Shown here piece after piece: positions 22,722 to 25,539 of a stretch of 25,539 bases of DNA (within the stretch, counting starts at the first letter, position 1; the number at the start of each line of letters is the position of its first letter). The stretch covers positions 1-25,539 of the IMG/VR virus record IMGVR_UViG_3300042467_003293. One strand, written 5' to 3'. The notes under the pieces were generated by a model. It saw only the letters and a program-made list of their open reading frames with translations, did no database searches and was not told the DNA's origin. The DNA is from a virus. The position numbers and the translations under genes are program-made.

Positions 22722-24078
22722 TTTTGCGAAGCACGTTCTAAAGCTAGAACTTTGGCCTGAGCAAAAAAGAATCCTCGATGCTTATTTTGGTGGCAACAAG
22801 ACCCATGCTGTATGGGCGCTTGGTAGACGGTGCGGCAAGACGCTCATGGCCTCGATCGCTGCACTCTATGCATGTTTTGTCCTGGAAGAGCATTACAGGC
22901 GTCGCGTAAGGAAGTCCGAAAAATGGTACATCTTGACCATCGCCAACGACCAGAGCCAGGCCAAACTAGCCCTTAATAACATTCGGCAGTTGCTGATGGA
23001 CAGTCCCTTAGTGAATGAGATCACTAGGGAAACTGCCACTGAAATTGAGACCAGTAACAACTGCGTGTTTCAGGCAATTCCAGCATCCGCCCGAGCCTCT
23101 CGAGGCAAGGCAGTGGTGATGCTGATCATGGACGAACTTAGCTTCGCGATTGAAGGTGATGCAAACCGAGGGGCCAAGGCAATTTACGATGCCCTCTCCC
23201 CGTCCATTGCTCAGTTTGGTCAGCATGGTCGCATCCTTGAGCTTTCCTCTCCTTGGCTCACGGATGGCCTCTTCTACCAGCATTACTGCGAGGCCAAGTC
23301 TGGAGAGTTCCCCTTTATGCAGGCAGTAAATCTCCCAACATGGGAGGTCAATGTCAACTTGCCGTGGGGATGCCCATTTCTTGATGCTGAACTCAAAAGA
23401 GATCCCGACAAATTCTGGGTGGAGTATGGCGCTCAGTTTGCCAAGAACAATACAGCCCTGCTTGCAACTGAAATCATAGATGCAGCAATCAACAAAGAGA
23501 GGAGTGTGCTTTTTCCAGAAAAGGAATTTACTGGCACCTATGTTCTTTCTCTTGACCCGGCTAGGGGCGGCGTTGGAAGGGATGATTACACGGCTTGTAT
23601 TGTTCATTATGAAGGCACAAGGCTAGTTGTGGACAAGTTTCACGCCTTTGAACCTGACTTTGAAATTGGCGGCAAAAAAGAAGTGAATATGGCAAAAGTG
23701 GAGGAATGGATTAAGGAGCATCATCGTATTTACGAGTTTCAAAGTATTGTCCTTGACCAGTTCAATAGCAGCTTCATCATTCAAAATCTCTCCAAGGATT
23801 TCCCCATTGCAGAGCTTGCTTGGTCTGTTAGCACAAAGATGAAAGCCTTCAGCAAGATGAAAGAGCTTTTTAACGCTGGCCTGATTGAGCTCTATCCGCA
23901 TCAAAAAGCAATCACTCAGTTAAAAAATCTCAGCGTCATTTATAGGGCAAGCGGACAATGGGCGGTGACTGGAGGCAAGGAAGTGGGAGTTGACGACTAT
24001 GCATTTGCGCTAGCTGCGGCTATTTTGGAGGCATCAAAAGATAACGACATTGACTGGTTAAACAGTCTCGTGCGATAA
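22705..24078 (+). CDS. Terminase large subunit
   Basis: A 457-residue packaging motor. The ATPase domain has Walker A GRRCGKT (residues 40-46), Walker B VVMLIMDE with Asp143 and Glu144, and the coupling motif ELSSPW near 179-184. The RNase H-like nuclease has its acidic residues at Asp284 (LSLDPARGG), Asp351 (IVLDQFNSS) and Asp430/431 (GVDDYAFALA). The length is normal. It pumps DNA through the portal and cuts the concatemer. ATG 22705 overlaps the nuclease gene. It is transcribed divergently from all other head genes. Confidence 0.95.
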   Translation: MLSCSDFAKHVLKLELWPEQKRILDAYFGGNKTHAVWALGRRCGKTLMASIAALYACFVLEEHYRRRVRKSEKWYILTIANDQSQAKLALNNIRQLLMDSPLVNEITRETATEIETSNNCVFQAIPASARASRGKAVVMLIMDELSFAIEGDANRGAKAIYDALSPSIAQFGQHGRILELSSPWLTDGLFYQHYCEAKSGEFPFMQAVNLPTWEVNVNLPWGCPFLDAELKRDPDKFWVEYGAQFAKNNTALLATEIIDAAINKERSVLFPEKEFTGTYVLSLDPARGGVGRDDYTACIVHYEGTRLVVDKFHAFEPDFEIGGKKEVNMAKVEEWIKEHHRIYEFQSIVLDQFNSSFIIQNLSKDFPIAELAWSVSTKMKAFSKMKELFNAGLIELYPHQKAITQLKNLSVIYRASGQWAVTGGKEVGVDDYAFALAAAILEASKDNDIDWLNSLVR

Positions 24079-24142
24079 CCGCCTGTAGAATTTTCACTAT
24101 TATTCCTTTTTCCACTTTGCTGAAAATTGGCTGGCAGTGAAA

Positions 24143-24319
24143 ATGACAAACATTGACCTATCGTTTGAAGAGCTTTCTTTCCTTTGCGCTCTTTTAACGG
24201 CAGACAGGCAAACTGCCCTCCAATTACTTGCCGCTGAGCATGCGTATCGTCCTTCATTGCTTCCCAAGTTAGAAGATGCGCATAAAGAGCTAAAGCGCAA
24301 GAAGATGGGACAGCAGTAA
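24143..24319 (+). CDS. Small helical hypothetical protein
   Basis: A 58-residue protein (ATG 24143, or GTG two codons upstream) following TerL by 64 bases. It is almost entirely helical (FEELSFLCALLTADRQTALQ) with a Lys-rich C-terminus. No family is recognised. The reading frame is supported by plausible composition and by the same strand and spacing as its neighbours. Confidence 0.5.
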   Translation: MTNIDLSFEELSFLCALLTADRQTALQLLAAEHAYRPSLLPKLEDAHKELKRKKMGQQ

Positions 24320-24340
24320 ACTGGAGAAAATGTTATTCCC

Positions 24341-24577
24341 ATGGTTCTCTCCGCTGCTGCCGAAGACGCCCTTGCCTGGGCGATGAAAGCGGCCGAGGCC
24401 GTGGAAGAGGCGGGCAAGAATTTTGGCCCTCTCAGTGAAGAAAGCCGCTTGGCAAAAGCCGCTTACGAACACCTTCTGGAAGATTATCGTTCGCTCGCTG
24501 GCAACGAAAGCGATTATTGGCAGAAGCGCTGCAAAGACTGTCCCGATTGCGCTGGCTGCAAGGACTACGACGCCTAG
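24341..24577 (+). CDS. Small protein with C-terminal cysteine cluster
   Basis: A 78-residue protein from ATG 24341. The N-terminal two thirds is an Ala/Glu-rich helix (DALAWAMKAAEAVEEAGKNF), and the end carries four Cys in CKDCPDCAGC, spaced two apart, a likely metal site. A GGAG lies 14 bases upstream, rather far. The gene is followed after two bases by another small frame. Family and role are unknown. Confidence 0.55.
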   Translation: MVLSAAAEDALAWAMKAAEAVEEAGKNFGPLSEESRLAKAAYEHLLEDYRSLAGNESDYWQKRCKDCPDCAGCKDYDA

Positions 24578-24579
24578 CC

Positions 24580-24708
24580 ATGGTCTGCTTGTGCTACAGC
24601 CTCCATGGCAAGAGGCATGAGCTCAGGGTGCCATTTCATGAGGCTCGTTACGCCAATAGAAGGCTGTTCGCGGAAGGGGCTGCCGTCTACTGGAGCTTCT
24701 TTTGTTAG
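24580..24708 (+). CDS. Very small hypothetical protein (42 residues)
   Basis: An ATG two bases after the preceding stop opens a 42-codon frame with sensible composition (HELRVPFHEARYANRRLF, ending AAVYWSFFC). The position suggests translational coupling to the Cys-cluster gene. Short length makes it uncertain. Its last bases overlap the -35 region of the putative RNA promoter. Confidence 0.4.
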   Translation: MVCLCYSLHGKRHELRVPFHEARYANRRLFAEGAAVYWSFFC

Positions 24709-24732
24709 CAAGTCCTGAAATAGTGCTATGCT
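24705..24732 (+). promoter_or_regulatory. Putative promoter of the structured RNA
   Basis: TTAGCA, 16 bases, then TATGCT with an extended -10 (TGC before it). Transcription would begin near 24738-24740, exactly where the first long-range helix of the predicted RNA starts. The match to consensus is moderate. Confidence 0.45.
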
Positions 24733-25282
24733 TCTGAGGCTTTCTGCAGAAGCCCGTTGGCCAACGGTTTACCCAGCATGCTCGTCCATGCTGGCTTCGT
24801 TTGTGGATTCCGTGATCGAGCGAGTTGAAGCGCTAGGTCTCTTCCTGCAGGGTGTTGGAGCCGCACTCCATTGATTCCCTAATGCGGGAACACTCTGCTT
24901 TCACCTCAATCTTTTCGCTTTGATAGACTGACAAGACGTTTGCCCTTTACGGGGTGCATGAAAGCCATCCAGGAAACGGGGGATGGGGACCATGGAGAAA
25001 CGCCCGTGAACAAGCTCATGCTTGTGAAGCTACAGCTCCTGAAAGCCGCGAGGCTTCATCAGGCGCAGTTGGCTTCAATCTACGGCTACCGCCCTTGTTT
25101 AGCCTGAAGACTACACCCAGCCGCTCTTGTCAATCTGACAGGGGCGATATTTTTGTCCGCGATAGACAAGCCAGCGAGAGGGCAAGTGCAGCAGATTCCA
25201 CCAGTCCGAAAAAGCCTGGTGCTCTTCTTCAGCCCAATAGGGAACACCTCGATACACGAGCAAGGTCATGGCTAAACAAGCG
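24730..25282 (+). ncRNA. Large ornate structured RNA (GOLLD/ROOL-like or new class)
   Basis: About 550 bases without a convincing gene but full of nested helices. The 5' domain is closed by 24738-24748 with 24955-24966 (11 bp, one bulge). Inside are hairpins at 24754-24767 and 24773-24794, helix 24825-24832 with 24916-24923, and helix 24847-24856 with 24889-24898 enclosing two hairpins as a three-way junction. An H-type pseudoknot follows (24965-25007), then a hairpin at 25010-25025 and a 20-bp hairpin with a GCGA tetraloop at 25026-25076. The 3' domain is closed by a perfect 11-bp helix (25094-25104 with 25270-25280) around hairpins at 25122-25146, 25152-25170, 25199-25221 and 25248-25260. 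Several pairs are G-U on this strand only, favouring a plus-strand RNA. Size and style recall GOLLD and ROOL phage RNAs; class membership is unproved. Confidence 0.75.
25026..25076 (+). other. 20-bp RNA hairpin with GNRA tetraloop
   Basis: GAAGC, bulge TA, CAGCT, CCTGA, AAGCC, loop GCGA, GGCTT, bulge CA, TCAGG, bulge CGC, AGTTG, GCTTC. All 20 pairs form, with one G-U. This is the strongest single helix of the structured RNA and is typical of tertiary-contact arms. Confidence 0.8.
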
Positions 25283-25295
25283 ATGCCCCTTTAAT

Positions 25296-25493
25296 CTATC
25301 TTCCCTCTTGTTTATGAATGTAAGTTTTTAGTTCGTGGAGATACTGTCGCAACATTTCCGCTTTCTCTAAGTGCCAAGGGTCATGATGGAGGAAGTAAAG
25401 CTCCATGTGGGCATCAATAGCTTTTAAGCAGTTATGAATGGGCGCGTTCCAGCGCGAGCGAACTGGCGTGTTAAACGTCCGACGCTCGTCCAT
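25296..25493 (-). CDS. Small helical hypothetical protein
   Basis: A 65-residue protein, MDERRTFNTPVRSRW at the start, then two helices around LKAIDAHMELYFLHHDPW and LEKAEMLRQYLHELKTYIH. The composition is strongly protein-like, and I believe similar small proteins occur in cyanophages, but no function is known. ATG 25493 overlaps the end of the upstream gene by about 23 bases. It converges on the structured RNA. Confidence 0.65.
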   Translation of the reverse strand: MDERRTFNTPVRSRWNAPIHNCLKAIDAHMELYFLHHDPWHLEKAEMLRQYLHELKTYIHKQEGR

Positions 25494-25539
25494 TGGCTTT
25501 GAAATAAGCCTTGATGTCCTCTAATGCTACTGGCTCAAA
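25471..25539 (-). CDS. C-terminal end of an unidentified gene
   Basis: The last 22 codons of a minus-strand gene entering from the right edge, ending EDIKAYFKANGRASDV before TAA at 25471. It overlaps the start of the next small gene, which supports both as an operon. Too little is visible to name it. Confidence 0.55.
   Translation of the reverse strand, partial: FEPVALEDIKAYFKANGRASDV

Noticed and set aside
23008-23607. A 199-codon minus-strand frame opposite TerL
   Set aside because: It lies entirely inside the TerL gene with intact ATPase and nuclease motifs and has no ribosome site or family pattern.
24730-25282. tmRNA, RNase P RNA or tRNA
   Set aside because: No tRNA-like acceptor or T-arm, no tmRNA 5' and 3' end sequences and no RNase P core motifs (the AAAGTCC and final ACAGA boxes) were found.
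24954-25331. A 125-codon plus-strand frame in the region after the small genes
   Set aside because: Low-complexity Ser/Arg/Pro-rich composition, a GTG start without a ribosome site, overlap with the convergent gene, and full coverage by paired RNA helices.
1-25539. CRISPR array, insertion sequence, integrase, attachment site or lysis genes
   Set aside because: No regularly spaced direct repeats, transposase or recombinase motifs, or holin/endolysin-like frames are seen in this window.

Overview
The window is part of a tailed double-stranded DNA phage genome (Caudoviricetes). It reads almost without gaps from the terminase back to the tail tip: TerL, portal, MuF-type head protein, prohead protease/scaffold, cement protein, major capsid protein, connectors, tail tube, tail-assembly chaperones, tape measure and tail-tip proteins. 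A tape measure of about 1,680 residues, a tail tube and a frameshifted G/GT chaperone pair, with no sheath or baseplate genes, indicate a siphovirus with a long flexible tail, about 250 nm by the usual 0.15 nm per residue. No host gene is present. A cyanobacterial host is my guess from the general look of the small proteins and is not proved here.

Layout, right to left. Positions 25471-25539 and 25296-25493 hold two short minus-strand genes, the first cut by the window edge. Positions 24730-25282 hold no convincing protein gene; they fold on paper into a large multi-helix RNA with a plausible promoter just upstream. A plus-strand unit runs from 22203 to 24708: a PD-(D/E)XK-like nuclease, TerL and three very small genes. 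Divergently, the minus-strand head operon starts with the portal (fused to a DUF5872 domain) and the MuF protein. It is then interrupted by a six-gene glycan cassette (14273-19390): SDR epimerase, TIM-barrel isomerase, an inverted FAD oxidoreductase, GT4, GT32-like and DUF4422 proteins. Next come a DUF6496 gene with a likely programmed -1 frameshift into a second conserved domain (13605-14251), a small acidic protein, and a plus-strand XRE regulator (13022-13321). The virion genes then continue on the minus strand from the protease (12960) to the tail tip at position 1.

How it works together. TerL and the portal package DNA. The DUF2213 protease/scaffold, DUF2184 capsid and Gp24-like cement protein build the head. 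The DUF4054 connector and its neighbours close the neck. The tube, chaperones G/GT, tape measure and tip proteins build the tail. Short overlaps (ATGA, TGATG) couple translation through most of the tail and neck genes. The glycan cassette probably alters a host surface polysaccharide or decorates virions.

The two observations most likely to be new are the ornate RNA at 24730-25282 and the DUF6496 frameshift, which has two tandem slippery heptamers followed by a stable hairpin.
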